From positions 1 through 7,503 of the forward strand of contig JAHEKL010000135.1 in NCBI GenBank assembly GCA_024638345.1: DNA of 7,503 nucleotides. Direction: 5' to 3'. Both the position numbers and the translations under genes were made by a program. Every line of letters begins with the position of its first letter. Within the stretch, counting starts at the first letter, position 1. The stretch is from Gammaproteobacteria bacterium. GTDB lineage: Bacteria > Gemmatimonadota > Gemmatimonadetes > Longimicrobiales > Gaopeijiaceae. The notes beneath the pieces are model-generated. The model did no database searches, was not told the DNA's origin, and worked only from the letters and a program-made list of their open reading frames with translations. Below, one piece after another: positions 1 through 6,468 of the stretch.

Positions 1-1185
1 GAAGATGAGGTCGACAGCCGCTTCGTTGTAGTCGATGCCCCGCTTGGCGCATACCCGTCGAAAGATCTCGGCGTACTGCTTCCGGTCGGGATTGGGCATA
101 TGGATCTTGTACCGAATCCGCCGTAGGAATGCCTCTTCGACCAAGTCCGAGGGGTTCAGGTTGGTCGCGAAGAAGATCAGGCAATCGAAAGGCACCTCCA
201 GCTTGTGGCCCGAGTCCAGCCGCAGATAGTCGGTGCCCCGGTCCAACGGGATCATCCACCGATTCAAAAGGTCTCTCGGGCGAACCCGCTGTCGACCGAA
301 GTCGTCGATCACGAAGACCCCTCCGTTCGACTTCATCTGGGGCGGCGCGCTGTAAACTCCCGTTCTTCCGCTGTCCTGCGGATCCAGTTCGTCCAGCGTC
401 AGCTCGCCTCCAACGACCACCGCGGGGCGCCGGACGTAGACGAATCGCGGATCGTGAGGAGGAACCTCGCGCAGGAGCGTGGGATCGATACCGATGTCGC
501 CGCCTTGCGCGACCGGATCTGCGAGCACGTGCGCGTGCGGATCGTAGACCTGAAGAATCTGACCCTCCATCTCGACCGCGTGGGGAATGTAGATGTTGGT
601 CCCCATGATGTCGGCGATCGAGAAGGCGATCTCCGTCTTCCCGTTCCCGGGATGTCCGTACAGGAAGACCGACTTGCCCGAGTTGATCCCCGGGCCGATC
701 CGGTCGATGAACTTCTCGTCCAGCACCAGGTGCGACAGACCTGCGTGAATTCGCTCTCTCGGAATCGGATCCTTCCGGACGCTCTGCATCGCTACCCACC
801 ACCGGTAGGTATCGGCGGTCACCGGCGCCGGGCCGACGTAGGCGTTCGACTGCATCACCTCGCGAGCGCGCGTGCGACCTTCTCCTGTCAGATCGAATAC
901 GTAGGAACGCCGACCGTGACCTTCCGTCCCCCTCACCTCGATCATCCTGCGCTGCTGAAGCTGCAGCATCTCGTCGTCCATCAGGGAGTAGGGGATCAGG
1001 ATGCGCTGTGCGAGAAGCTCACCCGACTGCGCACCGTAGGTGTAGATCGTCTTGAGGAGTAGATCCGATATGTACGCTGGCTTGAGCCCAGTATCCTCCA
1101 AGGACTCTGGCATGGGCGGAGCCTGATACCCACCCTTCCCGCTCGCTGCCTCTCTATAGGCTTCCTTGATCACGTCGGTTTGCAT
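1..1185 (-). CDS. AAA+ ATPase with winged-helix-like N-terminal domain (3' end cut off)
   Basis: The frame is open from ATG at 1185 to the window edge, giving 395 visible residues and no stop. Residues about 35-115 look like a small winged-helix-type domain (helical, ending in YVFDLTGEGR), followed by the linker YVGPAPV (116-122). The AAA+ core has Walker A GHPGNGKT (177-184, Lys183), Walker B VFVIDD (290-295, Asp294 and Asp295), sensor-1 Asn342 in FFATN, and candidate arginine fingers Arg355/Arg356. About 110 residues separate the Walker A Lys from Walker B, more than usual for AAA+, and include VRRPAVVVGGELTLDELD (251-268). The start lies 5 bases after the DUF192 stop and the ribosome site is weak (GGGG at 1195-1198), so translation is probably coupled. 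An in-frame stop at 1201-1203 excludes an earlier start. There is no signal peptide or membrane segment, so it should be cytoplasmic. From memory it resembles an uncharacterised AAA+ family in environmental bacteria. A role in pilus assembly or regulation is inferred from position only. Confidence 0.88.
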   Translation of the reverse strand, partial: MQTDVIKEAYREAASGKGGYQAPPMPESLEDTGLKPAYISDLLLKTIYTYGAQSGELLAQRILIPYSLMDDEMLQLQQRRMIEVRGTEGHGRRSYVFDLTGEGRTRAREVMQSNAYVGPAPVTADTYRWWVAMQSVRKDPIPRERIHAGLSHLVLDEKFIDRIGPGINSGKSVFLYGHPGNGKTEIAFSIADIMGTNIYIPHAVEMEGQILQVYDPHAHVLADPVAQGGDIGIDPTLLREVPPHDPRFVYVRRPAVVVGGELTLDELDPQDSGRTGVYSAPPQMKSNGGVFVIDDFGRQRVRPRDLLNRWMIPLDRGTDYLRLDSGHKLEVPFDCLIFFATNLNPSDLVEEAFLRRIRYKIHMPNPDRKQYAEIFRRVCAKRGIDYNEAAVDLIF

Positions 1186-1190
1186 GTCGG

Positions 1191-1598
1191 TCAGCCCCGC
1201 TCAGAATGGATATGACTGCTGTGCTCTTCGCTCCGGGCAGCGTTCGCCGGATGCCACTCGAGCACGTCTCCTTCGGTGGTCTCACTTCTCTGGATCGTCC
1301 CGACCGGGACTTCGAGGGCAGCCTGCGCAGCTCGATGCACCTTGGTGCGCTTCCCAGGAGCAAGACCGGGATAGAGGGCCACGACCTCCCCTCCGGCACC
1401 CAGAAGGACCACGTCCAGTGGGTACTTCATCCCGTACATGTGAACGCCCGTACTCGGCTTGATCAGAAGACCCTCTCCCTCTCGGGGCTCGGGACGACCC
1501 AGAAGCCCGCGAAGCCTCGTCCAGAAGCTGTCCGCAAGACCGATCCGGTCTCCGAGTGACCGATCCCGCGTCCGATTCGATACGCTCAATCGTTTCAT
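1191..1598 (-). CDS. DUF192 family protein in the Tad operon
   Basis: This 135-residue protein carries the DUF192 (PF02643) pattern in order: RGLLGR (30-35), GEGLLI (41-46), VHMYGMKYPLDVV (52-64), GEVVALYP (70-77), an ALEVPVGTI stretch (94-102) and a terminal GD (110-111). The family folds as a small beta-rich domain and its biochemical function is unknown to me. Many DUF192 proteins carry a signal or lipoprotein peptide. This one begins MKRLSVSNRT, with no hydrophobic stretch, so it is probably cytoplasmic. The last 20 residues are polar and histidine-rich and lie outside the domain. The ATG lies 22 bases after the tadC stop. The ribosome site is weak (GGGAA at 1608-1612), and no later Met precedes the conserved core, so this start is the sensible one. 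The stop is 5 bases before the ATPase start. The tight packing between tadC and the ATPase suggests a shared function, which is inference. Confidence 0.9.
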   Translation of the reverse strand: MKRLSVSNRTRDRSLGDRIGLADSFWTRLRGLLGRPEPREGEGLLIKPSTGVHMYGMKYPLDVVLLGAGGEVVALYPGLAPGKRTKVHRAAQAALEVPVGTIQRSETTEGDVLEWHPANAARSEEHSSHIHSERG

Positions 1599-1620
1599 GA
1601 TCCGGCGTTCCCGTCGCGAC

Positions 1621-2559
1621 CTATCGTGCGCCGAAGACGTTGAACATCTCGCCCACGTGGAAGACCGCAGGTCCGATGATGACCAGAAAGATCGACGGGA
1701 AGATGAAGATGATGATGGGAATTAGCATTTTGACCGTCAGCTTTGCCGCGGCCTCCTCGGCTCTCTGACGGCGCTTCGTCCGAAGCTCGTCCGCATGGAT
1801 CCTCAACGCATGTGCGATGGAAGTCCCGAAGCGGTCCGTCTGGATGAGCATCGAAGTGAAGGCGCGGATGTCCGGGACCCCGGTGCGGTGACCGAGGTTG
1901 CGGAGGGCCTCCTCCCGTGGCGTCCCAGCCCGGATCTCGAGGCTCACCAGTGTCAGCTCGTCCGCGAGATCGCGACTCACCCGGTCCATCTCCTCGCCGA
2001 CCCGGACCAGAGCCTGGTTCAGACCCAGCCCCGCCTCGACGCACACCACCATCAGATCGAGCGCGTCGGGCAGACTGCGCTCCAGCTCGTCCTGTCGCCG
2101 GCGGACCCGCCTTCGCACGTACATGAACGGCAGCATCCAGCCCAGCAGGGCCATTCCGCTCACGAGCAGCAGCCGCTGCACTCCGGTGATGTCGGCGAAC
2201 GACAGGAGCACCGCAGAGAAGCCGAACAAGGCCGCTATCACGACCCGCGAGCCCATGAACACCAGCTTCGCTGACGGTCGGCGATAGCCCGCATGCACGA
2301 GCATGTCGTTCAGATAGACACGACTCTTTTCCCCACCGACCTTCGCCCCGAAAGCCTCGAGGAAAGCCTCGAGCGACTCCCGTGAGCGCCTTCTGCGACG
2401 GCGCTCGCGGAGCTCGTCGACCCTAAGGCCGGCCGTGTTCGGTCCGGCCTGAAGACGACGGCGGACCAGCCGGGTCTCGGGATCGGTGACAACACCAGCC
2501 ACCCCCATGACGAACAGGGAGGCGGAGAACGCGATGAGCAGTACGACGACCCAGATCAT
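1621..2559 (-). CDS. tadC: Tad pilus inner-membrane platform protein TadC (T2SSF domain)
   Basis: TadC is one of two GspF/PilC-like membrane proteins forming the inner-membrane platform of the Tad pilus, partnered with TadB and driven by CpaF. The protein has 312 residues, a normal length. Predicted membrane segments lie at about 2-24, 104-122, 129-148 and 277-300. The T2SSF core begins near 164 with LPDALDLMVVCVEAGLGL, the sequence most typical of TadC, and continues through the TGVPDIRAFTSMLIQTDRFG region (226-245). A very basic stretch with six consecutive arginines (51-60) follows the first helix and fits a cytoplasmic loop. The ATG at 2559 lies 28 bases after the tadB stop, with a weak purine-rich ribosome site (AAGAG at 2570-2574). 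The assignment as TadC rather than TadB rests on this signature, on the gene order, and on the better TadB match of the gene before it. Confidence 0.95.
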   Translation of the reverse strand: MIWVVVLLIAFSASLFVMGVAGVVTDPETRLVRRRLQAGPNTAGLRVDELRERRRRRRSRESLEAFLEAFGAKVGGEKSRVYLNDMLVHAGYRRPSAKLVFMGSRVVIAALFGFSAVLLSFADITGVQRLLLVSGMALLGWMLPFMYVRRRVRRRQDELERSLPDALDLMVVCVEAGLGLNQALVRVGEEMDRVSRDLADELTLVSLEIRAGTPREEALRNLGHRTGVPDIRAFTSMLIQTDRFGTSIAHALRIHADELRTKRRQRAEEAAAKLTVKMLIPIIIFIFPSIFLVIIGPAVFHVGEMFNVFGAR

Positions 2560-2587
2560 GGTTTCTCAGCTCTTCGTGTGATACGCG

Positions 2588-3601
2588 TCACACCTTGATG
2601 TCCGTGATTCGGCGAATCACGATGAAACCCACCAGCATCATGACGGCGCCGACTACGAGCATGATTCGGCCCATCGGCTCTTCGAAGAGCGGGGCCATGT
2701 ATTCGGGATTCGACGCATACATGCCGATCCCCGCGACGAACGGTGCGATGCCGACGACAGAGCCGGTCATTCGCCCGTGCGCAGTCTTGGTCTTCACGTC
2801 ACGCTTGAACCGAAAGCGACCCCGGATCACCTGGGACAGGCTGTCCAGATTCTCGGCCAGGTTACCACCCGACTCCCTCTGGATGAGGACGGCCGTCACG
2901 AAGATCCGCACGTCCAGGAGATCGATCCGGTCGGCCAGCCCCAACAGGGCGTCCTGTATCGGTAGACCGAACCGCTGCTCCTCGTAGACCTGTCGGAACT
3001 CCGTCGCCACCGGCTCCTCGGCCTCCTCGCCCACCACCTCGAGCCCATTGGGGAGCGAGTGACCTGCCCGGGCAGCCCGAGCCAACAGATCCAGCGCCTC
3101 GCCGAAGTGCTCCTCGAATTTCCTGAGCCGTCGGCGAGCCTTGAGCTTCAGGAACAGGATTGGCACGTAGGCCCCCACCATCGCGAGCACAATCGGCACC
3201 AGCATTCCCCGTGCGAGCACCGAGGTGAAGAGACCCACAGCGACCGCGAAGCCGACCGAGAGCAGGAGCACCGTTGTCACGCTCCAGCTCGTCGCAGCCT
3301 GATCCACCAGCCGCTGCAGGTCGTCCCGGTGAGGCAACCTCAGGAGGATCGGCTCCAGCCACGCGGGCGCGGAAGCGTCGGGATCCTCGTTCAGGATGCT
3401 GGCACGTAGGGGGCTTTGATTGAGCGACCGGACCTGTTCGTCCTGACGCGCGACCGCGCGAAGGGCCTTGGATGCGGCTCGACTCTTCAGGTAGCGCCTC
3501 ACCCCTTCCCAGAGGAGCGCTACAGAGACCGTGATCAGTGCCACGAACACGAAAAGGGTCGCGGCGGGCAGCACGGTTACCGAAGTAAGGAAGTCTGGCA
3601 C
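2588..3601 (-). CDS. tadB: Tad pilus inner-membrane platform protein TadB (T2SSF domain)
   Basis: TadB is the other GspF-like platform protein, thought to pair with TadC and to couple CpaF ATP hydrolysis to pilin extraction. It has 337 residues. Predicted membrane segments lie at about 10-30, 108-128, 132-151, 278-296 and 313-330. The T2SSF domain spans about 165-295, with FGEALDLLARAARAGHSLPN (166-185) and VLIQRESGGNLAENLDSLS (238-256). The C-terminus NPEYMAPLFEEPMG (298-311) followed by a helix and IRRITDIKV is typical of TadB. The start codon is GTG (3601-3599), not ATG. It is supported by a strong ribosome site AGGAG at 3611-3615, nine bases upstream, which overlaps the cpaF stop codon. 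The gap to cpaF is 12 bases, so translation is likely coupled to it. Confidence 0.95.
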   Translation of the reverse strand: MPDFLTSVTVLPAATLFVFVALITVSVALLWEGVRRYLKSRAASKALRAVARQDEQVRSLNQSPLRASILNEDPDASAPAWLEPILLRLPHRDDLQRLVDQAATSWSVTTVLLLSVGFAVAVGLFTSVLARGMLVPIVLAMVGAYVPILFLKLKARRRLRKFEEHFGEALDLLARAARAGHSLPNGLEVVGEEAEEPVATEFRQVYEEQRFGLPIQDALLGLADRIDLLDVRIFVTAVLIQRESGGNLAENLDSLSQVIRGRFRFKRDVKTKTAHGRMTGSVVGIAPFVAGIGMYASNPEYMAPLFEEPMGRIMLVVGAVMMLVGFIVIRRITDIKV

Positions 3602-3608
3602 GTTTCAG

Positions 3609-3615
3609 CTCTCCT
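3609..3615 (-). promoter_or_regulatory. Ribosome binding site of tadB overlapping the cpaF stop
   Basis: Reading the minus strand, AGGAGAG runs from 3615 down to 3609 and partly overlaps the cpaF stop TAG (3616-3614). AGGAG is nine bases from the GTG codon at 3601. The site decides the tadB start, since no ATG is suitably placed, and it suggests that ribosomes finishing cpaF re-initiate on tadB. Confidence 0.75.
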
Positions 3616-5059
3616 ATCGGGCCTTCGGCTGATAATTCGAGAAGAGGGTCTCCTCGAGGCTGATTCCCGCCCGTTGCAGCTGCTCCGCGGAGCGCGGGCG
3701 AATACCCGTGGCTCGGAACTCCCCTTCCACGACTCCGTCCTCCCCGATCCCCTTCCGATCGAAGAGGAAGAGATCCTGCATCGTGATGACCTCTCCCTCC
3801 ATTCCCACGATCTCTGCGACGCTCATCACCCGACGTCCCCCGTCGGCGAGACGGGCCAGGTGCACGATGATGTCGATCGCCGACGCGATCTGCCGCCGCA
3901 TCGCCGCCTCGCCGATCGCCACCCCGGCCATTTGGACCATGGTGTCGAGTCGGCCCAGCGCATCTCGGGGAGAGTTGGCGTGGAGCGTGGTGAGCGAGCC
4001 GTCGTGACCGGTGTTCATGGCCTGGAGCATGTCCAGAGCCTCTGCGCCTCTGACCTCACCGATGATGATCCGATCCGGACGCATTCGGAGCGCGTTGATC
4101 ACCAGCTGTCGCTGGGGCACCGCGCCCGTACCCTCGATGTTCGGCGGCCGCGTCTCGAGGCGAACGACGTGCGGCTGTCGAAGCTGGAGCTCGGCGGAGT
4201 CCTCGATCGTCACGACCCGCTCGCTATGAGGGATGGATTCGGAGAGCATGTTGAGGAACGTCGTCTTACCCGATCCCGTTCCCCCCGAGATGAGAATGTT
4301 CAACCGCGCCCGGACGGCGGCTCCAATGAAGTCGAGGATGGGCTGGTTCACCGATCCGTTTCGAAGCAGATCCTCCGCCGAAAGCACGTCGCGACGGAAC
4401 TTACGGATCGACACGCTCGGGCCGTCCAGGGACAGAGGAGGGATGATCGCGTTCACACGAGATCCGTCCTTGAGCCTCGCGTCGACCATCGGCGACGACT
4501 CGTCGATCCTTCGGCCCACAGCAGATACGATCCGGTCGATCACCTGCAGAAGGTGCTGATCGTTCTTGAACTTGACGCTGGTCTTCTCGAGACGGCCGTT
4601 CCGCTCGATGTAGACCGAGCCGCTGCCGTTCACGAGGATGTCCGAGATCGACTTGTCCTTCAGGAGGGGCTCCAGCGGTCCCAGACCGAAGACCTCGTAG
4701 ACGAGATGCTCGACGACCTTTTCCCGTTCCTCCAGGTTCAGCGGAGTGTTCTCCTGGGAGAGCATGTGGCGGATCAGCTTCGCCACCTCCTCCTCGGCCT
4801 CCTGCTGATCACGCTCACCCAGAGAAGCCAGGTTCAGTCGTTCGAGGAGCTTGCGATGCAGCGAGGTCTTGAGCTCCTGGAACTCTGCAGAGAACTGGGA
4901 ATCCTCGGTCGGCTGTATCTCGACCTTGGTCGACACCGGCAGGGGGGCGTCCAGCTCTAGGCCGTTACCGCCCCCCTTGGATGCACCGAAGGGCTTCTTC
5001 CGGGCCCACGAGGGTCCTGCCGGGCCGTTGCCTTCGGACTTATCGGATCTGGTCTTCAT
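3614..5059 (-). CDS. cpaF: Tad pilus secretion ATPase CpaF/TadA
   Basis: CpaF/TadA is the hexameric cytoplasmic ATPase of the GspE/VirB11 superfamily that powers Flp pilus assembly and, in some systems, retraction. The 481-residue protein is full length. Residues 1-55 are polar, glycine-rich and probably disordered. A helical N-terminal region (about 60-125) contains the FGLGPLEPLLKD motif (124-135), followed by ISDILVNG (138-145). The motor domain has Walker A SGGTGSGKTT (258-267, Lys265), Asp box IEDSAEL (285-291), Walker B RIIIGEVRG (330-338, Glu335) and His box TGHDGSLTTLHANSP (350-364). All catalytic residues expected of the family are present. The ATG at 5059 has an AAGGAG ribosome site at 5072-5077. 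It follows cpaE after 79 untranslated bases and precedes tadB by 12. The family assignment is secure; the name could equally be tadA. Confidence 0.97.
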   Translation of the reverse strand: MKTRSDKSEGNGPAGPSWARKKPFGASKGGGNGLELDAPLPVSTKVEIQPTEDSQFSAEFQELKTSLHRKLLERLNLASLGERDQQEAEEEVAKLIRHMLSQENTPLNLEEREKVVEHLVYEVFGLGPLEPLLKDKSISDILVNGSGSVYIERNGRLEKTSVKFKNDQHLLQVIDRIVSAVGRRIDESSPMVDARLKDGSRVNAIIPPLSLDGPSVSIRKFRRDVLSAEDLLRNGSVNQPILDFIGAAVRARLNILISGGTGSGKTTFLNMLSESIPHSERVVTIEDSAELQLRQPHVVRLETRPPNIEGTGAVPQRQLVINALRMRPDRIIIGEVRGAEALDMLQAMNTGHDGSLTTLHANSPRDALGRLDTMVQMAGVAIGEAAMRRQIASAIDIIVHLARLADGGRRVMSVAEIVGMEGEVITMQDLFLFDRKGIGEDGVVEGEFRATGIRPRSAEQLQRAGISLEETLFSNYQPKAR

Positions 5060-5071
5060 AGTGGCTTCTAG

Positions 5072-5077
5072 CTCCTT
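5072..5077 (-). promoter_or_regulatory. Ribosome binding site of cpaF
   Basis: AAGGAG on the minus strand lies 12 bases upstream of the cpaF ATG (5059). The spacing is slightly long but the match is strong, and it supports this Met over internal ones. The rest of the cpaE-cpaF gap (up to 5139) shows no clear promoter and only a weak 4-base-pair stem (5106-5117). Confidence 0.6.
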
Positions 5078-5139
5078 CGCTCTCCGACGCAGGATCCGGC
5101 TTTCCGCCGCAGACGGCCTGCCCGTTGGTTATCCGTGGT

Positions 5140-6375
5140 CTACTTTCCCACTCCGGCGAGCAGCTTCCCGAAGAGGTTGGATTTCGTCTTCCCTCCGGCC
5201 CCCATGCCGGTCAGATCGGCGGCGACCGCGTGCACGTTCTGAGCGTAGTGGGACTTCTTTCGCAGGACGGCGGGTCGACCCTCGTTGATGGAGTCGATGA
5301 CCGCCCTATAGTCGTTTCGGAGCGTCCAGGAGACTTTTAGACCCAAGGTTCGCTCGACCTCACCCACCGTGATCGGAAGGGAGGGGTTGTAGCGGTTCAC
5401 GATCAAACGAATCCAGTCTTCCGGCCGGCTGCCTGCGAGACCCTTCAGCAAGGGCAAAGACCGGGTGACGTTTCGAAGCGACTGGAGATCCGCCGTGCTC
5501 AGCAAGAGGATGTGGTCCGAGGCCTCGAAGGCGTTCAGCGTCACCGGGTTCAGGGTCTTGGGAGCGTCGACGACGATGTAGTCGTATTGCTCCTTCAGGA
5601 AGTTCAGGATGGCACCGATGCGGTCGCCGTCCACGCTCTGGAAGTCCGCCGGCTGATAGGGCGCCGAGAGGAGCTCCACCCCCGAGGAATCCTGCTCGAT
5701 GTACGAAGCGAGCAGGCCCTCATCGACACGATGGTAATTCCGCACCAGATCGACGCTGCTGAACCGTGGCTCCATGCCCAGGAGAAGCGCGGTCTCCCCG
5801 AGCTCGAGGTCGAGGTCGACGATCAGGGTCCTCTTCCTGGACAGCTGATGCATCGCCACGGCCAAGTTGACCGCGAAGGTCGTAGCGCCAGACCCGCCCT
5901 TGGGGCTGAATACGGACAGGAGTTTCCCGAGCTCTCGACTCTTCTTGACGCCTGACGGCTTTCCGGTGCGCTTCCTGAGGCGCTCGACGAGACCGCTGAC
6001 TTTCTCCGAGTCGAGCGATTTTGGGAGGAACTCGAGAATCCCGGCCTGCATGGCTTGAAGCAGAAGGTCCGGTGAGGTGACGTTTCCCGCCCCCACGACG
6101 GCCCGAGCCAGATTCGAATCCACGAGGAATTGGGCGAACTTGAGCCCGACCTGCGGATCCGACTCCAGATCTACGAAGACCACATCCGAATCGAGCTCCT
6201 GGAGCTTCTTGAGCTGCGAGTCCGTGATCGAGGTGAAGGGCTGGTCCACTTCCAGACCGAACTCCAGACCGGCCTCCGGTGAGAACACCTCGGCGAGCCG
6301 TTTCCGGAACTCGGGATCGGTGGAAATGATGGCGCCCTTCATGGCGCCGTTTCCGTTCTGCAGTTCGTCGCTCAA
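5140..6375 (-). CDS. cpaE: Tad pilus localisation protein CpaE/TadZ (atypical receiver plus MinD/ParA-like ATPase)
   Basis: CpaE/TadZ places the Tad machine in the cell, often at a pole. The 411-residue protein has two domains. Residues about 13-135 form a response-regulator-like fold: the phospho-acceptor position is Asp69 in VVFVDL and the conserved Lys119 is in LPKS. Only one acidic residue (Asp20) is seen where true receivers usually have two, so phosphorylation is doubtful. Residues about 150-390 form a MinD/ParA-like domain with FSPKGGSGATTFAVNLA (156-172). The signature Lys159 is kept, but the P-loop Lys is Ala164; loss of this Lys is usual in TadZ/CpaE proteins. Further ATPase elements are LIVDLDLELGE (184-194) and YIVVDAPKTL (266-275). 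The start is TTG (6375-6373), chosen because GGGAG at 6382-6386 lies six bases upstream. The alternative is ATG at 6342 (Met12), with a poorer ribosome site. The gap to rcpA is 89 bases. Confidence 0.94.
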   Translation of the reverse strand: MSDELQNGNGAMKGAIISTDPEFRKRLAEVFSPEAGLEFGLEVDQPFTSITDSQLKKLQELDSDVVFVDLESDPQVGLKFAQFLVDSNLARAVVGAGNVTSPDLLLQAMQAGILEFLPKSLDSEKVSGLVERLRKRTGKPSGVKKSRELGKLLSVFSPKGGSGATTFAVNLAVAMHQLSRKRTLIVDLDLELGETALLLGMEPRFSSVDLVRNYHRVDEGLLASYIEQDSSGVELLSAPYQPADFQSVDGDRIGAILNFLKEQYDYIVVDAPKTLNPVTLNAFEASDHILLLSTADLQSLRNVTRSLPLLKGLAGSRPEDWIRLIVNRYNPSLPITVGEVERTLGLKVSWTLRNDYRAVIDSINEGRPAVLRKKSHYAQNVHAVAADLTGMGAGGKTKSNLFGKLLAGVGK

Positions 6376-6381
6376 GGGTCT

Positions 6382-6386
6382 CTCCC
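6382..6386 (-). promoter_or_regulatory. Ribosome binding site of cpaE supporting a TTG start
   Basis: GGGAG on the minus strand lies six bases upstream of TTG (6375-6373). No comparable site precedes the internal ATG at 6342. Two bases separate it from the stop codon (6390-6388) of a 26-codon open frame that overlaps the rcpA stop, which could allow coupled re-initiation. Confidence 0.65.
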
Positions 6387-6387
6387 G

Positions 6388-6468
6388 TTACTCACGATTC
6401 GGAGGCGCGTTCGGGCTCGGCCCGATCGGCCCCGCTGTCCGGTTGACCGTTCTCGTTTCGCTCCTCAT
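6388..6468 (-). other. Possible 26-codon open frame overlapping the rcpA stop (doubtful)
   Basis: In the 89-base gap between rcpA and cpaE, an ATG (6468-6466) overlaps the rcpA TGA in an ATGA arrangement and opens 26 codons ending in TAA just before the cpaE ribosome site. The product, starting MRSETRTVNR and rich in Pro and Arg, resembles nothing I know and has no hydrophobic stretch. It may be chance in GC-rich DNA. If translated, its most plausible effect would be to pass ribosomes from rcpA to cpaE. Confidence 0.15.

Noticed and set aside
205..1062. 285-codon plus-strand open frame
   Set aside because: It is antisense to the AAA+ gene, whose Walker A, Walker B and sensor motifs are clear. 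The plus-strand product shows no domain.
1595..2044. 149-codon minus-strand frame inside tadC
   Set aside because: It overlaps the tadC frame on the same strand, is rich in Gly, Arg and Pro, and has no domain, whereas tadC has a clear T2SSF signature.
2862..3362. 166-codon minus-strand frame inside tadB
   Set aside because: It is an out-of-frame shadow of tadB with low-complexity Gly/Arg composition.
3416..4960. 514-codon plus-strand open frame opposite cpaF and the start of tadB
   Set aside because: It lies antisense to a gene with every CpaF catalytic motif intact. Its translation is rich in Arg, His, Asp and Leu without recognisable domains, as expected from the complement of GC-rich coding DNA.
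5106..5117. Short inverted repeat (GCCG-CAGA-CGGC) in the cpaE-cpaF gap as a terminator
   Set aside because: The stem is only four base pairs and has no T-tract on the minus strand. Such repeats are common by chance in GC-rich DNA.
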